A stretch of DNA of 16,131 nucleotides from an uncultured Collinsella sp. (GCA_902493615.1 CABUQK010000040.1:1-16131); one strand, 5' to 3'; positions 1 through 7,467 are shown, counted from the first letter of the stretch. Notes: generated by a model not told the origin, from the letters alone. Numbers and translations: made by a program.

Positions 1-113
1 GGGCTTGCAGCGACGGACCTCAGGACACTCTTACACCACGTCTGCGCGCGCCACCCCTACAACCCCCTAAAGCAGCCAACCTGACTGGTTTAGGGGATAT
101 TGGAACCAATTTT

Positions 114-141
114 AATGAACATACTATGGGTTATGTTCATT
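114..141. promoter_or_regulatory. Operator-like 10-bp inverted repeat in AT-rich gap
   Basis: Positions 1-232 contain no supportable gene. Within them AATGAACATA (114-123) is exactly mirrored by TATGTTCATT (132-141) around an 8-base centre, in the most AT-rich stretch of the window. The symmetry and base composition fit a regulator binding site or a small hairpin. No convincing -10/-35 pair was found beside it, and the gene it would serve lies outside the window to the left. A second, imperfect dyad, CCCCTAAA (64-71) with TTTAGGGG (89-96), precedes it. Confidence 0.35.
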
Positions 142-232
142 ATCTTCTTGGATGTAAATGCTATTCACTTAGCAACAGTACTCATATTTGGCATTTTTTG
201 ACCACTGTCATATAACTAACACCCTATCGCAA

Positions 233-270
233 GCAAAAAACAGGCCGCAGCCCATCGCTGCGGCCTGTTC
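233..270 (-). terminator. Rho-independent terminator of the MgtE-like/Nramp operon
   Basis: A perfect 12-bp stem (239-250 with 258-269) with a 7-base loop lies 18 bases beyond the stop codon of the Nramp-family gene. Read on the minus strand, the GC-rich stem runs directly into a T-rich tail (TTTTTTGCTT). This is a textbook intrinsic terminator. Confidence 0.9.
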
Positions 271-287
271 GGAGGCAAAAGTGGGCG

Positions 288-1550
288 TTAAGCGCTGTAG
301 CCCATCGCTTGCAGCACAAACATGACGACCGTCAGCACCGTAATCACGCCGATAGTCGCCCAAGTAAGCACGTTCCATACGCGGCCGTTGCGGTTGGCGC
401 CCATAATGTGGCGATCCGCCGCGATAACCACCTGGAATACCAAGACTACGGGCAGCAGCACGCCGTTGATGACCTGCGAGGTCATCATAATCTGGAACAA
501 ATCGACGCCAGGCATGAGCACCAACACGGCAGAAATGCCGATGATGGCCGTAATGATGCCGCGATAAACCGGGGCCTCGTCCCAGCTGCGATCGGCGCCG
601 CGCTCCCAGCCAAAAGCCTCGCAGATGGCACTCGACGTAACGCCCGGCAGCACGCAGGCAGCCAAAAAGCTCGCTGCGACCAGGCCCGAGGCGAACAACA
701 CCGTGGACCACTGGCCCGCGATGGGCTCCAGCGCGCGGGCGGCATCGGCGGCATCGCTAATCTGAATACCCGCCGGGAACAGCACCGTACCGGTCGTGAT
801 GATAATGAAGCCCGCGATGATATCAGCAGCGATCGAGCCGCTCACGGTATCAATACGCTGCAGCACGATGTCGTCCTCGCCCGCATTCTTATCGACCACG
901 TTGTTCTGAGCCAAGAAGATCATCCACGGCGCGATGGTGGTACCGATCGTTGCGACCACGAGCGACACGTAGCTGGGGTCGTTTTGAATATTGGGGACGA
1001 CCAAGTCGACCGCGACCTCGCCCCAGTTGGGGCCGGCCATAAACGCAGCGACGATGTAGGTCACGAACACGCAGCTTACCAGCAGCAAAATCTTCTCGAT
1101 GCGTTGGAAACTGCCCGACATGGTAAGCATCCACACCAGCAGCGCCACGAGCGGCACCGAGATGCTCGCCGGAACGCCAAACAGAGCAAGGCCACTCGCG
1201 ATACCCGCGAACTCCGAGATGGTCACCGCCGTGTTGGCGATCAACAGTGCCGCCATGGCCAGCACGCTCTTGCGCACGCCAAAGCGCTCGCGAATGAGCG
1301 ACGCCAGGCCCTTACCCGTGACGCATCCGCAGCGCGCCGCGGTCTCCTGCGTCACGATAAGCAGCACGGTCATGACGGGAAGCATCCAGAGCATCTTATA
1401 GCCATAGCTGGCGCCCGCGCTGGAATACGTGGCGATGCCGCCGGCGTCATTGCCCGAAAGCGCCGCCAGAAGACCGGGGCCCATGGCGCCAAAGATGGCC
1501 GCGATGGTCAGCTTTTGCTTGGTGCTCGGCTTTTGCTTCGTATTTTGCAC
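288..1550 (-). CDS. Nramp-family (SLC11) divalent cation transporter, probable Mg2+-type relative
   Basis: This is a 420-residue integral membrane protein of the Nramp/SLC11 family with about 11 hydrophobic segments. The start is GTG at 1548-1550, preceded by AGGTGG at 4 bases and lying 8 bp after the stop of the upstream MgtE-like gene; the frame stays open upstream but would overlap that gene. In segment 1 the family motif DPGN is replaced by D35-A-G-G38, in the context MGPGLLAALSGNDAGG. In segment 6 the usual A-T-[IV]-M-P is T-T-I-A-P (204-208), so the soft methionine ligand that selects transition metals is alanine. Established knowledge: a family branch lacking this methionine was characterised as a Mg2+ transporter (NRMT) from Eggerthella lenta, a member of Coriobacteriia. 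I infer proton-independent or weakly coupled Mg2+ uptake rather than Mn2+/Fe2+ uptake. Family assignment is secure; substrate is inference. Confidence 0.9.
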   Translation of the reverse strand: MQNTKQKPSTKQKLTIAAIFGAMGPGLLAALSGNDAGGIATYSSAGASYGYKMLWMLPVMTVLLIVTQETAARCGCVTGKGLASLIRERFGVRKSVLAMAALLIANTAVTISEFAGIASGLALFGVPASISVPLVALLVWMLTMSGSFQRIEKILLLVSCVFVTYIVAAFMAGPNWGEVAVDLVVPNIQNDPSYVSLVVATIGTTIAPWMIFLAQNNVVDKNAGEDDIVLQRIDTVSGSIAADIIAGFIIITTGTVLFPAGIQISDAADAARALEPIAGQWSTVLFASGLVAASFLAACVLPGVTSSAICEAFGWERGADRSWDEAPVYRGIITAIIGISAVLVLMPGVDLFQIMMTSQVINGVLLPVVLVFQVVIAADRHIMGANRNGRVWNVLTWATIGVITVLTVVMFVLQAMGYSA

Positions 1551-1558
1551 GCGACCAC

Positions 1559-3403
1559 CTACCCCATGACCGACATGGTGAGCAGCACCGCAGCAGCACA
1601 GTACGCCACACACGAGATCATGACGGCAATGACGTTCATGGCGGTGCCCGACGTATTGAGGTCGTGCTCGTCACGCCAGAACAGCACCATCAGGTAAATC
1701 ACGGCGCTCATGTTGCCAATCAGACAAATGATGGCCGCGATGTTAAAGCAGCCGGTAAAGAGCTGCTCCTCAAACATAGGGGCATCGAGGAACGCGGCGG
1801 TGCGCACCAGCTGCGCGCACAGGTAGGTCACGAGCGAAAGGATCAGACCCATACCCGTGCTCTGGAAGAAGAATCCCAGGTACGGTTTGGGCTCGTCGTC
1901 GTGGCCGTCGTACTCCAAGAAGTAGTTCTTGACGAACGACACCATGCGCGAGGCAGCAAGCAGCACGAGCGGCATGGCGCACATGGGGAACACCACCAGA
2001 TGCGCGGAGCCCAGCGCCGCCCCCAACACCGTCGCCATAATGCACGAGGCGATGCCCCACACGACGACCCAGTACTGACGATGCACGAACCAGCTGAGCA
2101 CGTTCGTCGAGTCGTCCGACGCGCTATCGCCCGAGCCGACACCGGCGATCTGCAGGTCCTCCTGATGCTCCTCGGCGATAACGTCCATGGCGTCGTCGAA
2201 GGTCACGATACCCAGGATATGACGGTTCTCGTCGCAGACAGGGATGGCAACCAGGTCGTACTTGGTCATCTCGTCCGTCACGTCTTCCTGGTCTTCGTCG
2301 GGCGACACATAGACCAGATCGCGATAGGCGAGCTGGCCCAGCGTGGCGTCGCGGTCGGCCACGATCAGCGTGCGCAGCGAGAGCACGCCCGTCAGCATGC
2401 CGCTCGGATCCTCGGTATAGACGTAATAGACGCTCTCGAAGTCCTCATCGAGTTTGCGAATCGCCTCGATGGCATCGCCGACCGTCGCCGTGGCGGGCAG
2501 CGAGACAAACTCCGAGGTCATGATGCGGCCGGCGGTGTTGTCCTCATAGCCCAGCAGGTTACGAATCGCCTTCTCCTCCTTGACGCCCATCAGGCGCAGG
2601 AGCTTCTCGGCCTTCTCATAATCGAGCTCGTCGATCAGGTCGGCAGCGTCGTCCGGGTCCATCATGGCAAGCATCGACGATGCGTCGGTATCGGACAGGC
2701 CCTCGAGCATCTCGGTCATGAGCTCGTCATCATCGAACTCCGAGATGGCCTCGGCGGCCTGTGCCGTATCGAGCTGCGCGAACACCTGCGCGCGCAGGCG
2801 CGGGTCGAGCTGCTCGATGATGTCAGCGATGTCAGCAGGATGCAGCTCGCCAAGCGTCTTGTGCGACACCGAGAGCTGGATGTTCTTAGTCGAGCGATCG
2901 AGCAGGTCCATGTAAGACCAGGCGATAATGTCCTCGCTGAGCGGCTTGCCCAGGTGCTTCATAAAGCCCTCGACAACGTGCTCGAGTGTGGGGCTGATCG
3001 CGCGCAGCAGACCGCGGGCGCCAACTTCGGCACCCAGCAGGCGCAGCTGATTTTCGCCCGACATGGAAAACTTGATGTCGTTTACGCGCACGACCTTCAT
3101 GCCCTGCGTGTCGACAATTTGCTTATTGAGAACGTCGCGCGCCAGCAACAGCTCGGTCGGCTGCAGGTACGAAAAACGGATTTCGGTGGCCGACGTCTTA
3201 AGGTGTACACCCGTCTCGTCGATACGGTCGACCCATTTGCGCCAACTGATCATAAACGGCGTCTTGCCGGGACCACGGAACGCGAGCGACGTCACGTGCG
3301 GAAAAACTTCGCCGGTTGCAATGCCAAAATCGTTAACCACGCCGAGCTTTTCGCCGTCGACGTCCAAGACCGGCAATTTGAGCATCTCACTCAGATAATT
3401 CAA
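1559..3403 (-). CDS. MgtE-like protein: PRC-like segments, MgtE N domain, CBS pair and five-segment membrane domain
   Basis: A 614-residue protein with a TTG start at 3403, chosen because GGGGAG lies 5 bases upstream and the N-terminus reads straight into a PRC-barrel-like fold. Order: PRC-barrel-like segments at about 1-80 and 85-135; MgtE N-terminal superhelical domain at about 180-285 (LGELHPADIADIIEQLD); CBS pair at about 290-415 with the typical GRIMTSEFVSLPATATVGDAI entry; acidic linker 416-435; membrane segments at about 443-465, 468-490, 508-533, 549-577 and 586-614. In classical MgtE the cytosolic part senses Mg2+ and gates a five-helix channel. Here the sensor is clear, but I do not find the canonical MgtE pore signatures, so channel function is uncertain. 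It is co-transcribed with the Nramp relative 8 bp downstream. It may be a divergent Mg2+ channel or a Mg2+-sensing partner of that transporter. Confidence 0.88.
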   Translation of the reverse strand: MNYLSEMLKLPVLDVDGEKLGVVNDFGIATGEVFPHVTSLAFRGPGKTPFMISWRKWVDRIDETGVHLKTSATEIRFSYLQPTELLLARDVLNKQIVDTQGMKVVRVNDIKFSMSGENQLRLLGAEVGARGLLRAISPTLEHVVEGFMKHLGKPLSEDIIAWSYMDLLDRSTKNIQLSVSHKTLGELHPADIADIIEQLDPRLRAQVFAQLDTAQAAEAISEFDDDELMTEMLEGLSDTDASSMLAMMDPDDAADLIDELDYEKAEKLLRLMGVKEEKAIRNLLGYEDNTAGRIMTSEFVSLPATATVGDAIEAIRKLDEDFESVYYVYTEDPSGMLTGVLSLRTLIVADRDATLGQLAYRDLVYVSPDEDQEDVTDEMTKYDLVAIPVCDENRHILGIVTFDDAMDVIAEEHQEDLQIAGVGSGDSASDDSTNVLSWFVHRQYWVVVWGIASCIMATVLGAALGSAHLVVFPMCAMPLVLLAASRMVSFVKNYFLEYDGHDDEPKPYLGFFFQSTGMGLILSLVTYLCAQLVRTAAFLDAPMFEEQLFTGCFNIAAIICLIGNMSAVIYLMVLFWRDEHDLNTSGTAMNVIAVMISCVAYCAAAVLLTMSVMG

Positions 3404-3707
3404 TGGTGCTCCCCATCATTATTCCTGCGGACCGCGCGACCATGCCGGCACGCAATCCGTGGACTTTTAGATATGTATACGCATGCGCGGGCGGCACGCC
3501 GCTCGGCGCTCACACCCCGTGCACGCGCAGAAAGCACCTGCATGGGGTCATCGACTGTATGGTCGAGGTTTGGATTTCACCTGTAACCTTTCTCTTGACC
3601 CTCATTAACCGCAGTAACTATAGCATCAGCATCGCGCTGCGGCACCGAATTTATGCGCTGCACATTGCAGGCATACCAAACGCTGACGTATCCGTGACAT
3701 AGCCATT
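3404..3707 (-). promoter_or_regulatory. Probable promoter and long leader of the MgtE-like/Nramp operon
   Basis: About 300 bases without a credible gene. On the minus strand TTGGTA (3674-3679) and CATAAA (3650-3655) are 18 bases apart and form a moderate promoter. Transcripts would carry a leader of roughly 240 bases, long enough for a riboswitch. The leader contains AGGTGA (3577-3582) and CCATACAGT (3554-3562), short strings that also occur in the M-box Mg2+ riboswitch. The overall M-box architecture is not recognisable by eye. A 99-codon plus-strand frame here has no supporting features. Confidence 0.3.
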
Positions 3708-3895
3708 GGGGACGTTCTTCAACGACTAGTCGCCAGGGACACTCTTTGCGAGCGGCAGAACAGGACTGTCCCTAACTGCTGACAGAAAAGGAACGTCCCC
3801 AGATGCCGGCAGTTGGGGACAGTCCCCAAGTGCCGGGTTTTCGCAAGAGTGTCCCAAATAGCTAGTCGTTTAAGAACGTCCCCGATGACTACTCT
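3705..3895. repeat. Nested inverted repeat, copy 1 of a mosaic intergenic family
   Basis: Outer arms 3708-3750 and 3843-3883 are imperfect inverted copies built from GGGGACGTTCTT, a GACTAG core and GGGACACTCTT. Inner arms about 3764-3782 and 3807-3825 pair GGACTGTCCCTAACTGCTG with its near reverse complement. Position 3804-3825 is identical to 12448-12469 (22 bp), 3878-3895 is identical to 12510-12527 (18 bp), and 3724-3747 matches 16041-16064 with one mismatch. The element abuts the pseudo-deacetylase gene and includes its stop codon. In RNA it would fold into a long hairpin and may act as a terminator. Confidence 0.85.
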
Positions 3896-5295
3896 GTGGT
3901 GTCGTCGTCCTCGGGGAGTTGGGGGAACACGGCGTTTTTGGGCATGGAAACCTTGGTGAGCGAGGTGAGCTTTTTGCTCAACGCCGTGTCCGTCTTGACC
4001 AGGTCGCTGAGCGTCACGATCTTGTAGCCGTCGGCGACAAGGCCATCGATAATCTGCGGAAGCGCCTCGAGCGTCTGCTCGGCGCACTCATCGCTATCGG
4101 TGAGCAGCACGATATTGCCCGGCGTCATCGAGTCGAGCACGGTCGATACTTGCTCGTCGGCGCCGTTGAGCAGCCAGTCACCCGAATCGATATTCCACGA
4201 AACCACGGCGGACACCAGGTCCATCGAGTCGATCCAGTTTTGCTCGTCAAACGCGGCGTAGGGGGCACGCAGCAACATCGTCTCGACGCCGGTCGCCGAC
4301 TTAATCGCCTCGGTGCCCTTCGTGATCTGCTTGCGCACCGTCTCGCGATCCTCGCCCTTGAGCGAATCATCGCTGTAGCTGTTGGAACCGATCTCGCACC
4401 CGGCATCGACAATCGCTTTGGCAGTAGCGGGCGAGGCTTCCGCGGCATCGCCCGAAAGGAAGAACGTCGCCGTGACGCCCTTTTCCTTGAGCACCTGCAA
4501 GATCTGCTTGGTCGCGCCGCTCGGACCCTCGTCAAATGTCAGGGCCACGTACTTTTCGTTGCCCTTGGGCGCCACGCTTGCGCACTCGACCACGCAGTCG
4601 GTGGCGGGCACGACCTCGCCGCGGTCCTGTGTCTTGCCCGACTGCTCGCCGACCCATACCTCGGAGCGGCCCTGAACGCCCCAGGTTTTGACATACTCAA
4701 TGGCACCCGTGCCCTCGACCTTAAGCTTTGGCTCGATGGTCGTGGCCTGGACCTCGTGCTTTTCGTACACGTTGCGGCCGTCCTTGACCGTCACCTTCTC
4801 GCCACCCGTAAGCTCGTGACTATCCCATTTGCCTTGCTTCACGCGCTTGCCGTCGACCTTCACCGACAGCTTTTCGCCCCCGTGGCGCTTGAGTACGCTG
4901 TCATCGACGGCCAGCAGGTCGCCTGCATCGTAGGTGTCAGTCAAATCCTGCTCGTCGATGAGATTCTGCAGCGTAGAGCCCACGCGCACCGCGGTCTTCT
5001 GGCCGTTGAGTTCCACGTCCACGCTGCGGTTGACGTAGCCCACGACGGCAGCGATAAACAGCACGAGTGCGCAACCCACGGCGATGAGCGCATAGGGCAG
5101 GCGAGACGAACGACGGGGCGTACGGCTGTTGCCGATGCGAGCGCTGCGGTCGCTAAAGCCGCGGCTATGGTTGAGATACATCGCGCCGGGCTTACGGCGA
5201 CGGCGGCGCTGACCGCTGGGTAGCTGCCCCAGATCGCGGCGCGCCGTCGGACGCGCGCCCGAACGCCCGTTTAAGTTGGATCCGTTTTGGCGCAT
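3889..5295 (-). CDS. Membrane-anchored polysaccharide-deacetylase-fold (NodB/CE4) protein, probably catalytically altered
   Basis: A 468-residue protein with ATG at 5295, behind GGGGGAGGG at an ordinary distance. It has a strongly basic cytoplasmic tail (1-66, including RRRRRK), one membrane anchor (about 67-88), an extracytoplasmic beta-rich region (about 92-240) resembling ubiquitin-like/G5-type wall-associated modules, and a NodB-type domain (about 248-435). CE4 enzymes remove acetyl groups from peptidoglycan or other glycans using a metal held by Asp-His-His. Here motif 1 is TFDEGPS (253-259), motif 2 is GSNSYSD (303-309) instead of GNHTYSH, motif 3 is RAPY (343-346), motif 4 DSGDW (370-374), and motif 5 IVLLTD (395-400) instead of IVLLHD. 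Both metal histidines and the motif 5 histidine are therefore missing. I infer a non-catalytic glycan-binding role or altered chemistry. The stop codon lies in the flanking repeat. Confidence 0.9.
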   Translation of the reverse strand: MRQNGSNLNGRSGARPTARRDLGQLPSGQRRRRRKPGAMYLNHSRGFSDRSARIGNSRTPRRSSRLPYALIAVGCALVLFIAAVVGYVNRSVDVELNGQKTAVRVGSTLQNLIDEQDLTDTYDAGDLLAVDDSVLKRHGGEKLSVKVDGKRVKQGKWDSHELTGGEKVTVKDGRNVYEKHEVQATTIEPKLKVEGTGAIEYVKTWGVQGRSEVWVGEQSGKTQDRGEVVPATDCVVECASVAPKGNEKYVALTFDEGPSGATKQILQVLKEKGVTATFFLSGDAAEASPATAKAIVDAGCEIGSNSYSDDSLKGEDRETVRKQITKGTEAIKSATGVETMLLRAPYAAFDEQNWIDSMDLVSAVVSWNIDSGDWLLNGADEQVSTVLDSMTPGNIVLLTDSDECAEQTLEALPQIIDGLVADGYKIVTLSDLVKTDTALSKKLTSLTKVSMPKNAVFPQLPEDDDTTE

Positions 5296-5316
5296 GTGCC
5301 CTCCCCCATAAACACA

Positions 5317-5346
5317 GCAAGCCGGAGCAACAGGTCTCCGGCTTGC
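5317..5346 (-). terminator. Hairpin between the PRC-barrel and deacetylase-like genes
   Basis: A perfect 11-bp stem, GCAAGCCGGAG (5317-5327) with its reverse complement (5336-5346) and an 8-base loop, lies between the PRC gene stop and the next start. The minus-strand tail is TGTGTTTATG, only moderately T-rich, so it may terminate partially and lower expression of the following gene. Confidence 0.65.
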
Positions 5347-5367
5347 CTCCCATCATTTGGTACGTCG

Positions 5368-6123
5368 CTATTTTGTAGCTTTTGACGAGCCTCCGCTCGC
5401 CTTTTGGTATTCGTCCTTAAAGGCCTTGAACATGCCGCGCGTCTTGCCGAGCTGCTTGCCCAGCGCGCGACTGCCCTTGTCCACGGCAACCGATCCCTTA
5501 TCGTCGAGCACCTTGGCGCCCTTTTTGACCTTGTCGCCCACCACGACGCTGGCCTCGGCGGCCTTGGCAGCCGCACCGCCCGAATACCCGAGCGACTTGA
5601 CCTCGTCCGAGACGACCATCGCGCCGTCCGCATAGCCGCGCAGCATCGTCGGCGGCACCTGCGTGTCACCAACCAAAACACTCGAAGCAACACCGGCGGT
5701 CACATAGAATGCCTGCACGATGCCCGAGTGTGGCTTGAACTCAACGTCCGAGCAATAGCCCACGACGTCGCCCGATTCCGTGCGCACGTCCATACCGACC
5801 CAGATGATACAATCGTCCAGGTTGATGTCGAGGCGCTTAGCGGCGGCGGCATCGTACGTGTCCTTGACGTCATCGACCGCAACGGTGCCCTCGTAGACAC
5901 CAATGGCGTCGAGCGCTACGAATCGGTCGGGACGCTCGATCATGCCCGCGATATCGGACTGGCGGACCATAAAGCCGACCACGCGCGTACCGCCCGGGGT
6001 AAAGACCGGAAAGTGAATCTTTCCGAGCTTTTTAGGGCTGCGCGGTGTGCCGTCCTTTTTGGTGCGCTTGTCCTCGGTAGGCTTGCGATAGATCTTGGCG
6101 CCGACAAAATCCCCGGCGCGCAT
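5368..6123 (-). CDS. PRC-barrel domain protein
   Basis: A 251-residue soluble protein with ATG at 6121-6123. Two PRC-barrel-like segments are visible: about 30-100 (GKIHFPVFTPGGTRVVGFMV) and about 104-175 (IIWVGMDVRTESGDVVGYCSDVEF). A lysine-rich, probably helical tail follows (about 185-251). PRC-barrel folds occur in ribosome maturation factor RimM and photosynthetic reaction centre H subunits and usually mediate protein-protein contacts; no enzymatic motif is present. The start overlaps the stop of the preceding YtxH-like gene by one base (TAATG), implying translational coupling and joint function at the inner membrane surface. The MgtE-like protein elsewhere in this window carries the same fold at its N-terminus. 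Specific function unknown. Confidence 0.75.
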   Translation of the reverse strand: MRAGDFVGAKIYRKPTEDKRTKKDGTPRSPKKLGKIHFPVFTPGGTRVVGFMVRQSDIAGMIERPDRFVALDAIGVYEGTVAVDDVKDTYDAAAAKRLDINLDDCIIWVGMDVRTESGDVVGYCSDVEFKPHSGIVQAFYVTAGVASSVLVGDTQVPPTMLRGYADGAMVVSDEVKSLGYSGGAAAKAAEASVVVGDKVKKGAKVLDDKGSVAVDKGSRALGKQLGKTRGMFKAFKDEYQKASGGSSKATK

Positions 6124-6512
6124 TATGCCTCGGTCGAGGGCTCCGCAGCCTCGGTATCAGCCTCGACGGCGTTCTCGACCACGACGTCGGCGGCAGGCGT
6201 CACGTTGCCGCCCGAAATGGCGTCGTTGAGCTGCTCGCGCAGCTGGTCCATGCGCTCGCGGGCAAGGTCGACCTTGGCGCGCAGGTCGTCGGTCTTGGCG
6301 TCGACCATCGGACCAAAGTCATTCACCGCAGCACGGGCCTCCTCGGCGCTGTGCTCGTAGGTGTCGCGCATATTGTCCCAGGCGTCGTTGGCGATATCGG
6401 CAGCCATGGCGCGGGTCTCGGCGCCCGAGCGCGGGGCCAGAGCAACACCGGCAATAGCGCCGGCAGCGGCACCAAAAAGTGCGCCGGAGACAAAGCTGAA
6501 AGTCTTACCCAT
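6123..6512 (-). CDS. YtxH-like small membrane protein
   Basis: A 129-residue protein. ATG at 6512 is preferred because the N-terminus MGKTFSFVSGALFGAAAGAI matches YtxH-type proteins; an in-frame ATG two codons upstream (6518) is equally open, and the purine-rich AGGAGAGGA could serve either. Residues 5-26 form a glycine/alanine-zipper membrane segment followed by the family-typical LAPRSGAETR. A long amphipathic helix or coiled coil spans about 40-100, then a short acidic tail. YtxH proteins are general envelope/stress-associated proteins of unclear biochemistry. It has its own putative promoter and is coupled to the PRC-barrel gene. Confidence 0.8.
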   Translation of the reverse strand: MGKTFSFVSGALFGAAAGAIAGVALAPRSGAETRAMAADIANDAWDNMRDTYEHSAEEARAAVNDFGPMVDAKTDDLRAKVDLARERMDQLREQLNDAISGGNVTPAADVVVENAVEADTEAAEPSTEA

Positions 6513-6529
6513 GATCATTCCTCTCCTGC

Positions 6530-6569
6530 GGGCACGTCGGTGCCCACCGTTTGAATGCTGTCCATTATA
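6530..6569 (-). promoter_or_regulatory. Promoter -10 and leader hairpin before the YtxH-like gene
   Basis: On the minus strand a consensus TATAAT occurs at 6564-6569; no good -35 is seen 16-18 bases upstream. The short leader then forms GGGCAC-CGAC-GTGCCC (6530-6545), a perfect 6-bp hairpin that ends just before the ribosome binding site AGGAGAGG. It could modulate translation or stabilise the transcript. Confidence 0.5.
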
Positions 6570-6648
6570 CCCGCAGCGCATCACTTGCCGCTCCGCTCAT
6601 CTGCGTACGGCAAAGGCGCAGGTACGTGATGGTGATAAACGCGTAGGC

Positions 6649-7467
6649 CTACTCCTGGGGCATAGCCGGCATGGCCACCGTGGCACCCGGGTCCTCGCCG
6701 GCGCCGTCCACGAGCGGCAGACCGCCCTCATGCGCAGGTCCCGCCGGAACCGTCGCCGCACCGCCAAAGACGGCAGCGGAGGCCTCGTGGTTCTCGGCAA
6801 CCGCGCCCTCGGTATCAATCGCCACCTGGGGCTCGTTGTCAAAGTTGGGGACGCCCTGGGGCTCGGCGGTCGCATCGGCAACGGGCTCGGCGTCGACCGG
6901 CACATCGCCCTCGTCAGCGCCCTCGTCCTCGGCATCATCTTCGCCGTTCGCAGCGGCGACGGCCTCGTGAGGATCCTTGCCCTCGGCCTCGGCGCGCATG
7001 CCCAGCACCAGGTTGCGCAGGCCCGCGACCGTGCCTTCCACGTCGGGGGCAGGCTGGTCGGCGTGCAGATAGGCCCAGTCCATCATAAAGGTGGCCGAAG
7101 ACAACGCGCCGATGGCCAGCGCGTCGTCGGGGCACGAAAGCTCAACTTCAAAGACGCGCTCGTCGTGCTCGCTTACGCGCGTGCGGCCGCACGAGATGCT
7201 ACCGGCAAGGCCGGTCTCGTTCATGAGCTCGACCGTCACGTGCTCCAGCAGGTGGCAAAGCTCGGTCTGGCCCATGCAGTCCTGGAACTCGCGACCGGAA
7301 TCACCCAGGCACAGGTGCTTGGCAATCGCCGGCACCAGGTAGTACACGCGCGCCGTGGCCTCGATATCCTCCGAGGTCATGAGCGGCATGCCGGGGTTCA
7401 CCAGCACATGCGCGCAGATCTTGTCCTCGCTGACGGTGACCTTAAGGATGTTGAACAGGCCTGCCAT
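6649..7467 (-). CDS. Protein resembling the cyanophycin synthetase N-terminal domain, with acidic tail
   Basis: A 272-residue protein with ATG at 7467, GGGGAG 4 bases upstream, 24 bp after the CNNM-type gene. Residues 1-160 look globular; 165-272 is a low-complexity Asp/Glu/Ala/Pro-rich tail. Residues 72-81 (HLLEHVTVEL) followed by GRTR (94-97) and VFEVEL (105-110) follow the order of motifs I know from the N-terminal domain of cyanophycin synthetase (H-x2-EH-x-ALEL, then FGRTR, then a VVFEY strand). No ATP-grasp or Mur ligase domain follows, so it cannot be a polymerase by itself. In that enzyme the domain handles the growing acidic/basic polymer; here a binding role is only inferred. The family link is by eye and needs a profile search. 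Otherwise it would be a hypothetical protein. Confidence 0.7.
   Translation of the reverse strand: MAGLFNILKVTVSEDKICAHVLVNPGMPLMTSEDIEATARVYYLVPAIAKHLCLGDSGREFQDCMGQTELCHLLEHVTVELMNETGLAGSISCGRTRVSEHDERVFEVELSCPDDALAIGALSSATFMMDWAYLHADQPAPDVEGTVAGLRNLVLGMRAEAEGKDPHEAVAAANGEDDAEDEGADEGDVPVDAEPVADATAEPQGVPNFDNEPQVAIDTEGAVAENHEASAAVFGGAATVPAGPAHEGGLPLVDGAGEDPGATVAMPAMPQE

Noticed and set aside
24..36. CAGGACACTCTTA at the left edge, similar to the GGGACACTCTT module of the mosaic repeats
   Set aside because: Only about 10 bases agree and no other module is nearby, so it cannot be called a repeat copy from this window.
3595..3624. Plus-strand TTGACC and TATAGC with an 18-base spacer
   Set aside because: It is promoter-like but faces into a repeat and the 3' end of a minus-strand gene, with no plus-strand gene or RNA evident to receive it.
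3403..3702. Plus-strand 99-codon frame in the MgtE-like leader
   Set aside because: There are no family motifs or convincing ribosome binding site, and it overlaps the probable promoter and leader.
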